From positions 30,609,253 to 30,673,252 of the forward strand of contig CM075939.1 of the NCBI GenBank assembly GCA_038030265.1: a stretch of DNA of 64,000 nucleotides. Reading direction: 5' to 3'. The translations under genes were made by a program, and so were the position numbers. Origin of the DNA: Corythucha ciliata (Eukaryota > Arthropoda > Insecta > Hemiptera > Tingidae). This document shows positions 13,297 through 21,847 of this stretch, one piece after another; position 1 is the first letter of the stretch; each line of letters begins with the position of its first letter. The notes beneath the pieces were generated by a model that was not told the origin of the DNA, searched no databases, and saw only the letters and a program-made list of their open reading frames with translations.

Positions 13297-16200
13297 TTAT
13301 ACTTCTTTCAAAATCTTTTTCAAAAATTTTTCGTAATACATATTTTGGAATGAGTGAAAGCGATGAGATCAACACTGGAATAGAGCAAATGCTTCGTGTC
13401 TCGCTCGGCCGAAGAGCTTCGAATGGCTTTTGAGTCGTCCTATCAATACCATATCCCCCCCTCCCCCGCCAGTTACGTAGCGGGCGGCCACTGTTCGGCT
13501 GTCATCCATTTTTCTTTCTCTCGCAGACTAACGATAAGAGGAACCCTCTTTACCATCCCTGAATAGTCAAGGCTCCTTGATCGCTCTTAACCTCCCCCCC
13601 CCTTCACTGTGATACATACAAGTTAACAAGTTTCTACCTCGAAGGCTCGGACCACTTCCTGTCCCTTCTTTTGAACGTACCTATACACATTGATAAAAGG
13701 TAGGCAGCGATCCCGCAATAAAACAGACAGTCAGCCCGCATGACCTATCAGGTTGTGCGGGATAAACTCTAAGCAATTTCCACTGTGGAAAGACTCCTGA
13801 AACCGAGTAATGATTGCGTACTTTTTGTGAATTGCCTGCAATTAATGAAAAACAAGCTTAGTTCGCTTCAAAAATGTCTCGTTTAGTGAATTAATTACAC
13901 TGTACTCGTCCTTTTCTCTTTTGAAATCTTTGGAATCAATCCAATAAGCTTGTGTTACACAGTATAATAACAAGAATTAGTAAATAGGGATAAATAGCAA
14001 CTGAGCGAACAACAAAAGTACCTAATAAACAATGGCAATGTTTAATGATTGACGATAATCTATTCTGTGAGTAAATAGGTAAAGTAAAGGAAAATAAATA
14101 AATAGAAACAGATCTATCAAAGGAGATCACCGACATGAAAAAACAAGTGAGAAACTGAAACGACACAAGACCACCCGACGAACGCCCAAAATGTGCCTTT
14201 CTGGCTGCTGGTTCAAATGAACTAACAAATTCCGAGTTGAACGTACTAGGGTGATTAGTGATCCATGTTTCAATTAAAAACTATATCGAATTTATTGCTA
14301 TACACAAAATTAGGTTCTGATCAGAGTTAAAGTATCCTTGACAATTCCAAAAACAAATTTATCTCTTGCTGTAGTGCTGCAAGGTACTCATCTGAAGCCT
14401 GCTCAATCATTTATGCAACGCTCTTATAAGAGTTTCTTCAAAAACGAACCCATTCGTTTGGGTGGTCATAGTCACGGAGGTGTTGGTTTACTTATCAAAG
14501 CAATGCTCAACCTGATTGCCTTTGAACTAGACACGAGCCGTAGCAGCTGTAATACAGTACCCTGCACGAATGGTTGTTATATGTAGCCTGTACCTCCCTG
14601 ACACGTCATGGGCTGAGCGCGATGTAATTTCCCTCTTCCAGCCTCTGCCGTCGCTTGCTGTGGTTATGGCTGATGTTAATGTCCATCATGCCGCTTGGGT
14701 CTCCGACCATAACTCTTCGGAAGGTACAGCGTACAATAATGTACTCCAGCTAGTGCTTTTAATTAAACTTACACCAACCGAGTATAGCTCGGCCGAGTGT
14801 CTAGGCCGAGACCGGGCAAAGGCGAAATCACTTGTTATTCACTCATCCAAGTACTGTCTGTGGTCATTACACGTGGTTTTTACTCGGCCGAGCGCTCTTA
14901 ACGGCCTTAACACTATAAACTTGTGTATACCTATCCACCTGAAATATTTCTTGACTCACTTTCATCATTTTTCTTATTCACGGAGCCCCTTCACTGGCAA
15001 ATTCACCTTTCCGCCATCTGTTTTCCCCCGTTGAATGAATTATGAATTAAATTATAATTATTTGACATGAATTATGTCAAATAATTGTTGCCGATGCTAA
15101 AGTAGATGAAAGCCCTCACGTCGACTTCTGTCGTGGTATAATCGATTCTTAATTCAGCTGCATTTGTGTAGGGAAACGAAATGTAATCGGTATCTTCTCA
15201 GGGACTTATTTTAGAGCTGAAGGAAGGACAATAACATTCCACCCAGCATGCCCCCCATGCCCTTAGAGTATTATAGATAGAGATCGCTTCAGGCTACTTG
15301 GTGGAAAAACGTGTGAAGCCAACATAGGGTCACTTGACTAGGTTCGGATAGACCAAGTGCGGGGTGGAGTGGAGTTGGTGAGGTGCGGTGGGGAGGTCTG
15401 TTAAAGTCGCGTGACTAGTTCTTTTGGACCTTGCGAGGAAAAGGGTCCTATCTGGCTGCGCAAAGCGCAATTATCTCTCTAGGTATATTTACTCCAAGCC
15501 TATGCGCTATTTGTAACAGGAAACGGAAGATCCTACACCTTATTATGTTTCATAAATATTTCATTTCTCTTCCTGGTCGTTTGAGAGTAGGCTGAGGCAG
15601 ATTCAGGTGAACATATTTAGGGCGCCGGCTGACGACTCATTCCCTCTCGATCGTTCGTATTTTTTGCGGCAATATTTGGAGTTCGAATTCAGCGTAATCA
15701 TTCGGAGTTATTAAAAAAAAAATGTACAAGGGTGCCTAACCCAAGACTTGATTTTTGGGATCAATGGAGGTAGTATGTGGTGGAATCTTAGGAGGGGGGA
15801 TGGGTTATTTAGGGTTGGGGCGGGGAGTAACAAGTAATTCCCCGTCTATTCCTCGCCCATACTTTGACGCCTACCAAAATTGTTGTCGTATTTCTGCACC
15901 AATTCCGTCTCATTCCCAAGTCACAGCCAGTTCCTCAGGCACCCTAGGTTTCACAATGTCAAATAACGCGAAGAATACTGTGGATTTTCTTTGAGGGGCG
16001 ATTTTTCAAGAAGTTAGAACTATTGTGCCAGAAGAATTTCTTGGAGATTAAAACGGGGCCAAAATAAAATACGGGAGTTATGAGGAAATAAGACTTGAAT
16101 TCAGGTTTAAAAGTCCCGGCAAGGCGTGACAGGTGTATGGGAAAGGGAATGGAGGAATCAGACGTAAAACCTCTCTTAATGAACAACAAGATTAAAAGTG

Positions 16201-17191
16201 CTAAATAAATAAGAGGGTCCAGAGAATGAAACAATACGTCCTTCTCCGCACTGTCGTGAAAAGGAGGATGCGAAAAGGGTGAAACTGAACTACGATGCAA
16301 ATACCGCCCACGAATAATTAAAAGTGATACTACTGTGGAGTTTATGGTATAGGAAAAGGCTTCATTTTCATGGGGGGGGGGGGAGCTCAGTCCCGATAGC
16401 CCCGTCCTTGATCCCACCAAAGCGAACGGGTAGGAAGGTCGACTATTCAGGTTTAGTTAAAATTGAGACTTGTTACGCTGTTTTCTTTCATCAAGGAAAA
16501 AAAAAATACTCTCTTCTAATAAATGGGTAATGAAAGTGAATCGCATGCATTTGGCATCCATCCCAAGGCAATGTCAAGTTTTGACTTCATTAAAAATTTT
16601 GGCTGAGTTGAGACGAGATAGGGTGATGTTGCCCTTTACGCTTCACTCGGTAGGAATTGCATGACTTTTTTCTACAATATGAAATAACCCCTTTTTTACG
16701 TTTGTTCTTTGAATTTTTTCAATTTTTATTTTAATTCCGTTCTTCTAGTTAGCTAAATTATACATTTTCCATTGTTATACTAACTCAAAGGGTTTTATTC
16801 ACTAGTTTACTAACAATAAGATGCATTTTTCATTATTTTTTAGATTTTTATTGTCCTCGCTTTCAATTCTCTGTGTTATAATGATGATATTTTTTTAAAA
16901 TTGTTAAACCAAAATCAGGCATACAAGAAGTGGGTGAACAAAAACGGCGAAGAGCCTCGTCTACCAGGCATCGATTTGACTCACGACCAATTGTTTTTCC
17001 TCAATTACGCCCAAATCTGGTGTGGAACGATGCGACCTGAAGACGCTCTGACGAAAATCCGTTCGGCCGTTCATTCACCTGGCCCTATACGAGTCATAGG
17101 ACCGTTGAGCAACTCGGAGGATTTCTCGCGAGCCTACTCTTGTCCCTTGGGATCCCCGATGAATCCAACTAGAAAGTGCTCGGTGTGGTGA
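296..17191 (+). CDS. Neprilysin-like M13 zinc metallopeptidase, 12 exons, 5' end outside window
   Basis: This is a type II membrane or secreted zinc endopeptidase of the neprilysin/endothelin-converting-enzyme family (M13), which cleaves small extracellular peptides. Twelve exons (296-457, 906-989, 1051-1259, 7296-7478, 7564-7775, 7842-8058, 8134-8316, 8382-8544, 8611-8730, 8804-8906, 8992-9085, 16919-17191) join in phase to 666 codons plus TGA. Seen directly: [14 protein letters not shown] near the start, NAFYNP substrate-binding motif, HEITHGFD zinc site, GENMADNGG third zinc ligand, VHSPG with the transition-state histidine, and the terminal CSVW. All catalytic residues are intact and I saw no internal stop. 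Family members are about 750 residues, so roughly 80 N-terminal residues including the membrane anchor lie upstream. Introns 3 and 11 are swollen by transposons. The specific paralogue and substrate cannot be told from the sequence. Confidence 0.95.
906..989 (+). CDS. M13 peptidase exon 2
   Basis: Acceptor CATAG at 901-905 and donor GTAAGT at 990. It encodes [20 protein letters not shown] and then FKTCMDL, matching the family pattern LLEEP..A..KAK.LY.SCM. It is too short to stand out as an open frame, but both phases fit: the codon split with exon 1 gives Gly and the one with exon 3 gives Lys. Confidence 0.9.
1051..1259 (+). CDS. M13 peptidase exon 3
   Basis: Acceptor TTGGCAG ends at 1050 and donor GTGGGA starts at 1260. 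It encodes [20 protein letters not shown], then WPV and an acidic/Asn-containing [11 protein letters not shown] end, typical of the M13 N-terminal helical domain. The open frame runs on past the donor into intron 3, but residues beyond VNIVQ no longer match the family. The next exon resumes with [10 protein letters not shown] exactly as expected. Confidence 0.93.
1647..1832. mobile_element. 186-bp Harbinger-type MITE in intron 3
   Basis: The ends are near-perfect inverted repeats starting GGCCCGG(A/C)GCACACTAG and running at least 35 bp through AGGAGAAAAAAGACGCC. The element is flanked by TTA on both sides (1644-1646, 1833-1835), as expected for a 3-bp TWA target duplication. The right arm contains a second nested palindrome around GACGCCGACTCGCGCGTCGG. 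There is no coding capacity. Confidence 0.8.
2358..2733. repeat. Inverted-repeat (foldback) element in intron 3
   Basis: Arms at about 2361-2510 and 2590-2731 are diverged reverse complements: TTTCCTCGACCCCTTC, TTCGCACATAAATT and TCTGCACCAAT on the left reappear reversed on the right. An 80-bp AT-rich loop separates them. The element abuts the truncated 5' edge of the copia fragment. No target duplication was recognised. Confidence 0.65.
2849..3262 (+). pseudogene. Copia integrase fragment
   Basis: The frame reads [11 protein letters not shown] and then [12 protein letters not shown], the first catalytic Asp region of copia integrases. An in-frame TGA at 2954-2956 follows, and the frame then continues with a family-typical stretch ending [20 protein letters not shown] and [10 protein letters not shown]. 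The [11 protein letters not shown] run carries the third catalytic Glu. The reading is cut by the 3278-3978 insertion just before the expected LINRTPSK continuation, found at 4040. Confidence 0.85.
3278..3978. mobile_element. 701-bp insert with 19-bp perfect terminal inverted repeats inside copia
   Basis: CTTATCTTTCGGAAGGCAT at 3278-3296 is exactly reverse-complemented at 3960-3978. The insert interrupts the copia integrase between AEAIRN and [11 protein letters not shown] possible 6-bp GCTAAT duplication (3255-3260 and 4017-4022) suggests that flanking bases outside the recognised repeats also belong to the insert. It carries an exon-like fragment (next entry), so it looks like a non-autonomous DNA transposon with captured or residual coding sequence. 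Confidence 0.7.
3449..3736 (+). pseudogene. Exon-like fragment resembling N-terminus of YqaJ/SWIM-domain transposon proteins
   Basis: After a CTTCTAG acceptor-like site at 3448, the frame reads [15 protein letters not shown] and then [19 protein letters not shown] and [15 protein letters not shown], ending GKV before a possible donor GTAATT. I recognise this as the LP-V---D---YL------T-E-LK--KSL-AY pattern found at the start of widespread metazoan proteins with a later YqaJ-type exonuclease domain, often transposon-linked. Only the N-terminal part is present. The family assignment is from memory of the pattern and is moderate. Confidence 0.45.
4001..5043 (+). pseudogene. Copia integrase C-terminus and reverse transcriptase N-terminal part
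   Basis: The frame resumes with [19 protein letters not shown] and [10 protein letters not shown], the copia integrase C-terminal region. After a Glu/Asn-rich linker comes [12 protein letters not shown], then the RT opening [18 protein letters not shown], a TAG at 4873-4875, and [17 protein letters not shown] followed by [12 protein letters not shown], whose Asp is RT catalytic motif A. At least two frameshifts and one nonsense codon make it inactive. Confidence 0.85.
5046..5339 (+). pseudogene. Copia reverse transcriptase, YVDD region
   Basis: A frame runs through a Lys-rich stretch (poly-A tract near 5120) into [27 protein letters not shown] and [13 protein letters not shown]. The YVDD box supplies two catalytic aspartates of the RT. 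The sequence stops at PSYS where a poly(A)-tailed insert begins (5340), and resumes after it at 5465 with [19 protein letters not shown]. Confidence 0.85.
5340..5464 (+). mobile_element. Short poly(A)-tailed retroinsertion inside copia RT
   Basis: About 80 bp of unrelated sequence followed by 43 consecutive A (5421-5463) interrupts the copia RT. AGTTATT occurs immediately before (5333-5339) and after (5465-5471), a 7-bp target-site duplication. This is the structure of a severely 5'-truncated LINE or SINE inserted by target-primed reverse transcription. The source family is unknown. Confidence 0.8.
5465..5731 (+). pseudogene. Copia RT/connection region
   Basis: This continues the copia polyprotein after the poly(A) insert: [31 protein letters not shown], then a Pro/Lys/Glu-rich stretch and [17 protein letters not shown], the conserved Y...IGSLMYLA.. 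motif. It breaks at 5731, where about 300 bp of non-copia sequence intervenes before [10 protein letters not shown] at 6076. Confidence 0.85.
6076..6560 (+). pseudogene. Copia RNase H domain
   Basis: [19 protein letters not shown] leads into [36 protein letters not shown] and [14 protein letters not shown]. The three acidic catalytic residues of copia RNase H (D in GFAD, E in STAEA, D in TDNQ) are all retained. A stop at 6522 falls inside the usual DADIFTK terminal region, which is still readable after it. Confidence 0.85.
7296..7478 (+). CDS. M13 peptidase exon 4
   Basis: Acceptor GTTTCAG ends at 7295 and donor GTAAAC starts at 7479. It encodes [15 protein letters not shown] and then FEKRLAN, the classic D-Q-..GLP.RDYYL segment of neprilysins. 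The exon is phase 0 at both ends and is exactly 61 codons. Confidence 0.95.
7564..7775 (+). CDS. M13 peptidase exon 5
   Basis: Acceptor CTTTTAG ends at 7563 and donor GTAGGA starts at 7776. It encodes [20 protein letters not shown] and then WLLYLRTFL and [16 protein letters not shown]. This corresponds to the family region R.D...Y..MT...L through Y...L...L.KT..R. The last codon (Arg) is split 2+1 with exon 6. Confidence 0.93.
7842..8058 (+). CDS. M13 peptidase exon 6
   Basis: Acceptor CTCGCAG ends at 7841 and donor GTATGA starts at 8059. It encodes [13 protein letters not shown], then [20 protein letters not shown] and YIKKNF. The C-x-(8-12)-MG.A.G.LYV.K.F segment is diagnostic of M13 peptidases. 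Confidence 0.95.
8134..8316 (+). CDS. M13 peptidase exon 7
   Basis: Acceptor AACAG ends at 8133 and donor GTACAT starts at 8317. It encodes [20 protein letters not shown] and then [15 protein letters not shown]. This is the conserved I..AF...L....WMD..T...A..KA..I...IGYP block. It is 61 codons, phase 0. Confidence 0.95.
8382..8544 (+). CDS. M13 peptidase exon 8
   Basis: Acceptor TTCCAG ends at 8381 and donor GTACGT starts at 8545. It encodes a helical segment followed by [15 protein letters not shown]. The N-A-x-Y motif binds the substrate backbone in neprilysin. The exon ends one base into the Val codon completed by exon 9. Confidence 0.95.
8611..8730 (+). CDS. M13 peptidase exon 9 with HEITH zinc site
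   Basis: Acceptor TTACAG ends at 8610 and donor GTGGGG starts at 8731. It encodes [12 protein letters not shown], then [19 protein letters not shown]. The two histidines bind zinc and the glutamate is the general base. The exon is intact. Confidence 0.97.
8804..8906 (+). CDS. M13 peptidase exon 10
   Basis: Acceptor TTTTTCAG ends at 8803 and donor GTGACC starts at 8907. It encodes [19 protein letters not shown] and then AQCFIDQYN, matching the family G..FD..GNL..WW pattern. The last Arg codon is split with exon 11. Confidence 0.95.
8992..9085 (+). CDS. M13 peptidase exon 11 with ENMAD zinc ligand
   Basis: Acceptor TTGCAG ends at 8991 and donor GTAAGT starts at 9086. It encodes [20 protein letters not shown] then [11 protein letters not shown]. 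Glu in GENMAD is the third zinc ligand and the Asp supports it. A 7.8-kb intron follows. Confidence 0.96.
9086..11240. other. Intron 11, left part: no gene seen
   Basis: Non-coding and AT-rich. It contains a C12 tract at 9661-9672. Immediately after it (9682-9762) lies a copy of the repeat also found inverted at 61493-61573. Short frames around 10369-10794 have no recognisable content. Confidence 0.6.
9682..9762. repeat. Copy of short MITE arm shared with 61.4 kb
   Basis: GGGGCCTTAGTACGAAAG through GGATCCAAGGACGCCGAATA matches the reverse complement of 61493-61573 with few differences. Only one arm is present here, whereas the 61.4-kb copy shows both ends. Confidence 0.65.
11240..11960 (+). 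pseudogene. 3' end of non-LTR retrotransposon (RNase H and zinc knuckle)
   Basis: The frame opens with [12 protein letters not shown], equivalent to the SDSQAALKAL core of LINE-encoded RNase H. It continues with [21 protein letters not shown], the W..GH..I.GNE.AD.LA block. A frameshift at the G7-8 tract (11431-11438) moves the frame to one that ends with [20 protein letters not shown], a C-terminal zinc-binding segment (CxxC visible, rest eroded). The 3' UTR continues to about 11960. It is a dead Jockey/R1-like fragment inside peptidase intron 11. Confidence 0.8.
11961..14360. other. Intron 11, middle part: no gene seen
   Basis: Low-information sequence with several G8-G10 runs (12685, 12867) and C-rich tracts (13453, 13595). 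One ATT microsatellite is listed separately. Short frames look random, and the tyrosine-rich frame at 13245 is only the microsatellite translated. Confidence 0.55.
13253..13297. repeat. (ATT)n microsatellite
   Basis: About fifteen perfect ATT/TTA trinucleotide units. Likely length-polymorphic. Confidence 0.95.
14365..14790 (+). pseudogene. LINE apurinic endonuclease domain fragment
   Basis: The first frame reads [14 protein letters not shown] and then [13 protein letters not shown], the LQETHL.P...... G..GGV.I.I pattern of Jockey-type endonucleases. A frameshift near 14565 moves to [20 protein letters not shown] and [20 protein letters not shown]. The last run is the G-D-x-N-A-H-x-x-W-G-x catalytic block, here with A-D-V-N-V-H. 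It lies in peptidase intron 11 on the gene's strand. The element is cut off after about 14790. Confidence 0.8.
14791..16918. other. Intron 11, right part: no gene seen
   Basis: No coding or structured element recognised. GCTCGGCCGAG-type motifs recur at 14789-14900, suggesting a further degraded small repeat. A G11 run is at 16372. Confidence 0.5.
16919..17191 (+). CDS. M13 peptidase last coding exon
   Basis: Acceptor AAAATCAG ends at 16918. The exon encodes [42 protein letters not shown] and a terminal KCSVW followed by TGA (17189-17191). His in VHSPG is the residue that stabilises the transition state, and the C-terminal CxxW is a family signature. It continues directly from the FR|AYKKW junction of exon 11. 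Confidence 0.96.
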   Translation, partial: AYKKWVNKNGEEPRLPGIDLTHDQLFFLNYAQIWCGTMRPEDALTKIRSAVHSPGPIRVIGPLSNSEDFSRAYSCPLGSPMNPTRKCSVW

Positions 17192-19400
17192 AGCGATTTT
17201 AATGTTGAAATATCGCTTTTTTTTATTAGCTATTTTCACAGCATTGACCAGTTCAGTGCTTTTCTCCGGGTTAAAAGACTCGAATCAGAGGAAAAGATCC
17301 CTCTTCACTTGAATTCTGTAGGTTATGGGAGAAATTGTGTTTTACTAAATTTTTTGACGACAATTGGGTTTTAGTCGATCATAAAAATTGTAATTTGATA
17401 GGTCAGTATGAGGGAAAACCATTTCAAAGGACTCAAGAACCAAGACAAATGGGGTAATGCCAGCTTAAGCTAAAGCTTAATAGCAGCTTGTTATATTGCC
17501 TCTCTAGACCTTTTTTTATGCATTTGAATTTAAATATGCCACGTGAGATGATTTTCTTTGAGATGATCTTCTTTTACTCGGTTCTCCCCTGTAGTCTTCG
17601 AACGCGCTAAAAGGAAGAGTATTAAACCTTTTGAAATAAATAAATAAATAAAAGTATAAGATAATATTTAAGCAAGAGAAAAATCAACTCCAATGAAGCA
17701 AAAATAATTATTGATCAACCCAATTTGTCTCATTCCTCTGATATTTTATCTGAAAGCCGTCTTTTAATGTGCTTTGACGGCATTCAACAATTGAAAAAAA
17801 TATATATTTGTGTCCACAACGCACAATTTATGTTACTCTTGCTCCTCCACCCTCTTCTCTTCCCAAGAAGTACCTGAAAAGACTGTGAATGATAGTTTAA
17901 GTAGAATATAAGTGAGTTCAACAAACTGTGCCTGATTGATCCATTGAAAAGGAAAAAGATAAATCAGGTGCAAGTTTTTGACGGATAAAGAACCATCTAG
18001 GTAGGTCTGTTTGCCAGTAGTTTATTTATTTTATTACAATTTTTACTTTCATACTAGATTTTTTACAACAAAAAATTCGTAAGTAAAGTATTACTATTAT
18101 TGACGATGCAAACAGAAACAGAAATATCGTGAATGTTATATTCGATCCTCATTATGCAATGACGTGCGTTCAACTGTCCCTCATCAAAATATTATGCACT
18201 CGTTCTTCTCCAAATATTCGCTTTATAGAAGGAAATATTTGTCAAGTTAGATACCAATTTAACACCCGCTGATACTTTCTAAAATTAAGCTACAGCTGAT
18301 TTTTAGCTTTTCTTCAGTGGACCCTTAAATTTTTAGTAACCACAACGTGATATTTTTGTACTTTAGTGTAGAAAATGAAAGGTATTAGTTGTCACATTAG
18401 AATAGGTTTGTTGTACAAAATCGAGTAACACTTAAGCTTATTTTCTTATCGTAATACAACAAACAACAAAAATATTACTAATGTCAATAATTTATTAACT
18501 ATATCCCATGTCTTAATGACTGCGAATAGTGTTAAAATTTTGCAAGAAATAAAGAAAATTATTCGAAATACAAAAAGAAATAGAAGAAAGAAAAAACAAA
18601 AACAATCAACTATTTACACATTAAGCTCCACAGGATTGTGCCTTTCAGTAGTTAGAAACTCGTCTTCTTCAAAAAATCAAGGGTTAACACTTTGAAAACT
18701 TGTGATTTAAAAAAAAATAGTCTTCGAAAGAAGATTTTGTTAATTTTTCCACACGATTATAATATTTGTGCTCTTCAGCGAATTTGAATTATTTTATTGC
18801 TAATAATTCCTTCTCCTTCACTCAAGGGGTTTTCACACCAAATCACACTCGTCTTTAAAAAGTGATGGGGGGAAAGGAAAGAACTCGGAAGAAAATACTA
18901 AAAAAATCTCTGAAAAACCGGGGGGGGGGGACCGAAAATTTCCAAGTCAAGTTGTGGGGAAGGGTGAAGCTTCTGGGATTTACGACTGGGAGCGCGTTGC
19001 ACTCAAACCCCGCCGGGGAGCTGTTTTCATTAAGTCCCCAAACTACCTTTCCTCCTTCTCTTTCTCATATTCAGATGTCATAAATCGCTAGATATCATAA
19101 CGGATGTTTTGGTGACTGTTGATAGGAGTCGGGTCAGGAATCAGCGATTCGACTTGGGGCACTACTGACCATGGGCGTGGCCAGTCCCTGATCTTGGGAT
19201 GGCAGCTTCACTGGGGAGTTTGTCAGATGCATCATTGCCTATTACTGACTCATTTGGCTGACAAGCTTCCACCTCGGACTTTCAGGTACAACAGGCACTT
19301 GGTCCTGGCCCCATTGCTCAGACAAAATTAGGTCCAGTACTTAAATGGATCAAACTAAGCATAGCCATTATTATTCGGTTCGTTCAAACGTACCCACCCG
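17192..19400. other. 3' UTR and intergenic sequence
   Basis: After the peptidase stop the sequence is AT-rich with no recognisable frame. Polyadenylation hexamers are listed separately. A G10 run lies at 18920. Confidence 0.55.
17635..17652 (+). promoter_or_regulatory. Overlapping AATAAA polyadenylation signals
   Basis: Four overlapping AATAAA hexamers lie about 445 bp after the peptidase stop codon. They are the nearest strong candidates for its 3' end. Nothing in the 17.2-17.6 kb stretch looks coding, so it is probably 3' UTR. The cleavage site itself is not determined. Confidence 0.45.
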
Positions 19401-19406
19401 TGGAAA

Positions 19407-19502
19407 TCGTTTGGAACCGTTCGAGAATCATTTGTCCGTTCTAAAAAGCTCATCCATTGTGGTATACTAGCAGATAATGATTCTCGCACGGTTCCGAACG
19501 AG
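19407..19502. repeat. Small inverted repeat hairpin
   Basis: TCGTTTGGAACCGTTCGAGA is mirrored by TCTCGCACGGTTCCGAACGA with two mismatches across a roughly 45-bp loop. Probably a very small MITE. Confidence 0.55.
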
Positions 19503-19703
19503 TTAATTTTGACATGAATTTGATGAGCTTCAATCTTAGAAACTACGATTTCTCCGAGACCCGCTTTGGACTCGTTCTGTCGGAAATGTTGTCTAATTCG
19601 AAAAGTTACTTTGAGTCACTACCAAAAACAGGCTGGTTTAGCGAAAAAGTGCCAAAAATCACAAAAAGTTCAAAAATGTTGCAATTTTTCTATAATTTGA
19701 AGC

Positions 19704-19836
19704 CGCCTTCACACGCAAGCTTTAAAAAGCTGAGCTGTGGGCTTCAACCAATTCAGAGTGCTCCGAGCTGTGTACTCGGAGCGCTCTGATTGGTTGAAGC
19801 CCACAGCTCAGCTTTAAAAGCTTGCATGTGAAGGCG
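19704..19836. mobile_element. 133-bp near-perfect palindromic MITE
   Basis: CGCCTTCACACGCAAGCTTT and about 45 further bases are repeated in reverse on the other side of a 7-bp centre (CTGTGTA). The paralogous repeat at 42350 runs straight through this point without it (TATAATTTAAGGG|TGATCCCG), giving an empty-site comparison. Confidence 0.8.
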
Positions 19837-20129
19837 TGATCCCGATGTTTTTCGAGGTCGAAAATTTGTACACGTCATACCTAGACCAACCCAGACAACT
19901 TGAAACCAAAAAACCATCAACCCTAATACCTGACCCTCATTTTTATTGCTTATTTTACTGAACTATTATGTAGCTCTAAAAATGTATAGATATTTGTTTT
20001 TAAATTAGGGATTCGTGAGTCAATCTTATTTTTGGGCGCGTCGGCGACGTGGCCATTTTGCACAGCTACTTAGACGAATAACTGCATACTACTGTTTCTC
20101 TTTCCTATCATAAGGCTGAACAGGGTTGT

Positions 20130-20310
20130 TAAAAAACATTTTTTTTTTTTCTATTTTGAACAAACAGAATGTTTACAATGTTTAAAACTTGTTTTTTGTT
20201 TAAAACATCTTTTTGAATTATTTGTTTAAAAACAATTTAAAACAAGTTTTAAACAATTAAAAACATGTTTTAAAACAGCTATTTAAAAATAAAAACTGTC
20301 TCATACTAAC
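20130..20310. repeat. AT-rich low-complexity tract with nested palindromes
   Basis: Repeated TTTAAAAC/GTTTTAAA-type words in both orientations, including AAACAAGTTTTAAAC. Low complexity makes any element call unsafe. Confidence 0.5.
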
Positions 20311-20914
20311 AGTATTCGATATTTTGCTGACAACTAGGATTAGCGCGAAGTAGAAAATGATCCCAAATGTCCGCTCAAGTGTCACAGTGAAGTGTGTGCA
20401 TGCGGTTTGTAAATTCCGCATGCAGCGAAATAAAATTCGTATTCGTGACTAGAAATTGGCCGCATCTTGTTGACGGGAATGTGGAAACCACGAATGCAAA
20501 CACGCATAGGCCTGTCATACTCGGGCGCTGTGGCACTCGATCGCTGTCGTTGAGCAACACCCGTTTGGATTTGGGTTTGGATAAGGGATGTGATTTAACA
20601 TGAGGATAGGCGAGATGAAAACGCGGTTGAATGTTTGGACCGACACTCGGTAATATTTGAAAATCTTGACATGAAAGCAAGGAAATTAATTAAAGTTTTT
20701 ACTATTCAAATTTTAGGGTGGACGCACTACGTACCTTTGCCTTCATGGGCCCTTACAAATGGAAGTTGACACAGTGCGGGGTGTGCTCAATGGTGTGTCT
20801 TAAAACCCTGATGACTATTATTCCAGATCCTAAGCTGCAGCCAAGTCTACGAGTTATCGTCTGGTACACCAAGGAAAAATTCCAGTGCATCGGTTTCCTC
20901 CCCGACACATTCGC

Positions 20915-21505
20915 ATGGCTACGATATCTTCTCCACGGTAAGATCTTCCTGGTCTCACTTACAGCCGATCTCCCTGCACCCTTCATGAATATCGTAGGCA
21001 ATGGCCCATGTTCCGAAAAAACACGGTTTTTGTGCATTCTAGAGAGAAACGTAAGTGGTACCATGAGATGAGAACACGCCAATAGTAAGCTTAGAAAACG
21101 GAGAATTTTTTGTGATACATCGAAAGACTGTACAGGAAGCCGTTTGAGTACAGCGTCTTTTCGTAAAACGTACAAATTATGGAGGCCACGTGAATTTATG
21201 GCTAAAATTCCTTATTTCTGGGCGTTGACGATTATTTCAAGTAAAAAAAAAATGACCTCCATCTTGAAGTAAATGTTCCGTAGTTTCTGAAAATGGTATC
21301 ATTTTTTTTGACTTGGCGTGATATAAGCCGAGAAATCGCAGATTTTTTAAAGAAAGCACCGGTTTCTTCTTTAAAAAAAAAAAAAAATCATAACTCCATA
21401 ACACTTCCGATAGTAGGTACTTAGGGCACTTCCGAACGTACCATTTCACTTCACTTTTGGCATAGTTTTACCCATTTGTTGTCACACTTATACGGATCCA
21501 CCGTA
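20915..21505. repeat. Single arm of the 48.8-50.2 kb foldback family
   Basis: The stretch from GATCTTCCTGGTCTCACTTA through ACGGTTTTTGTGCATTCT, GGAGGCCACGTGAATTTATG and ACACTTATACGGATCCACC matches 49670-50240 throughout in order. Here it is a lone arm without its inverted partner. Frames in it (20753-21175 minus) are degenerate and not convincing as a gene. Confidence 0.75.
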
Positions 21506-21847
21506 TCGGGGAGCGGTTTAATACTCTATAGAGAAGAATCTGAATAGGAAAAAAGGGAAGCCGATTTTGAGCGACGGTGGCGATCCAAGTGAATAGCGAC
21601 CGAAACTTCGGTGGACCATGCGACGTACGGGGGTAACTTCTGAACCCCCTTCCCCTCCCCCATTCACTTTTACCGTCACCCTTAATTTTCACTTTCGTAT
21701 TCAGATGTTTCAAGTTCAAATTGAATCATCCATTTTTTTTTTTTCTGGAAAAAATGATGAAATACACTAATGTATGAGATGAACATTTTCCAGTCCAGCC
21801 TTGAATATTCACAGAAATAGATAAATGAAAAACCGAAGTTTTGCTTG

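Larger units (their letters stand above)
19270..19960. repeat. Dispersed repeat, copy A (interrupted by a hairpin MITE)
   Basis: GGCACTTGGTCCTGGCCCCA, GGTTTAGCGAAAAAGTGC and CAACTTGAAACCAAAAAA are shared in the same order with 42200-42480. The two copies differ by the presence here of a 19704-19836 palindrome and of extra sequence at 19340-19620. The family is unknown and no coding capacity is apparent. Confidence 0.65.

Noticed and set aside
13245..13433. Tyrosine-rich open frame
   Set aside because: Only the ATT microsatellite translated.
20753..21175. 140-codon minus-strand frame
   Set aside because: Lies wholly in a foldback-family arm; the homologous arms at 49 kb break the frame, so it is not a conserved protein.
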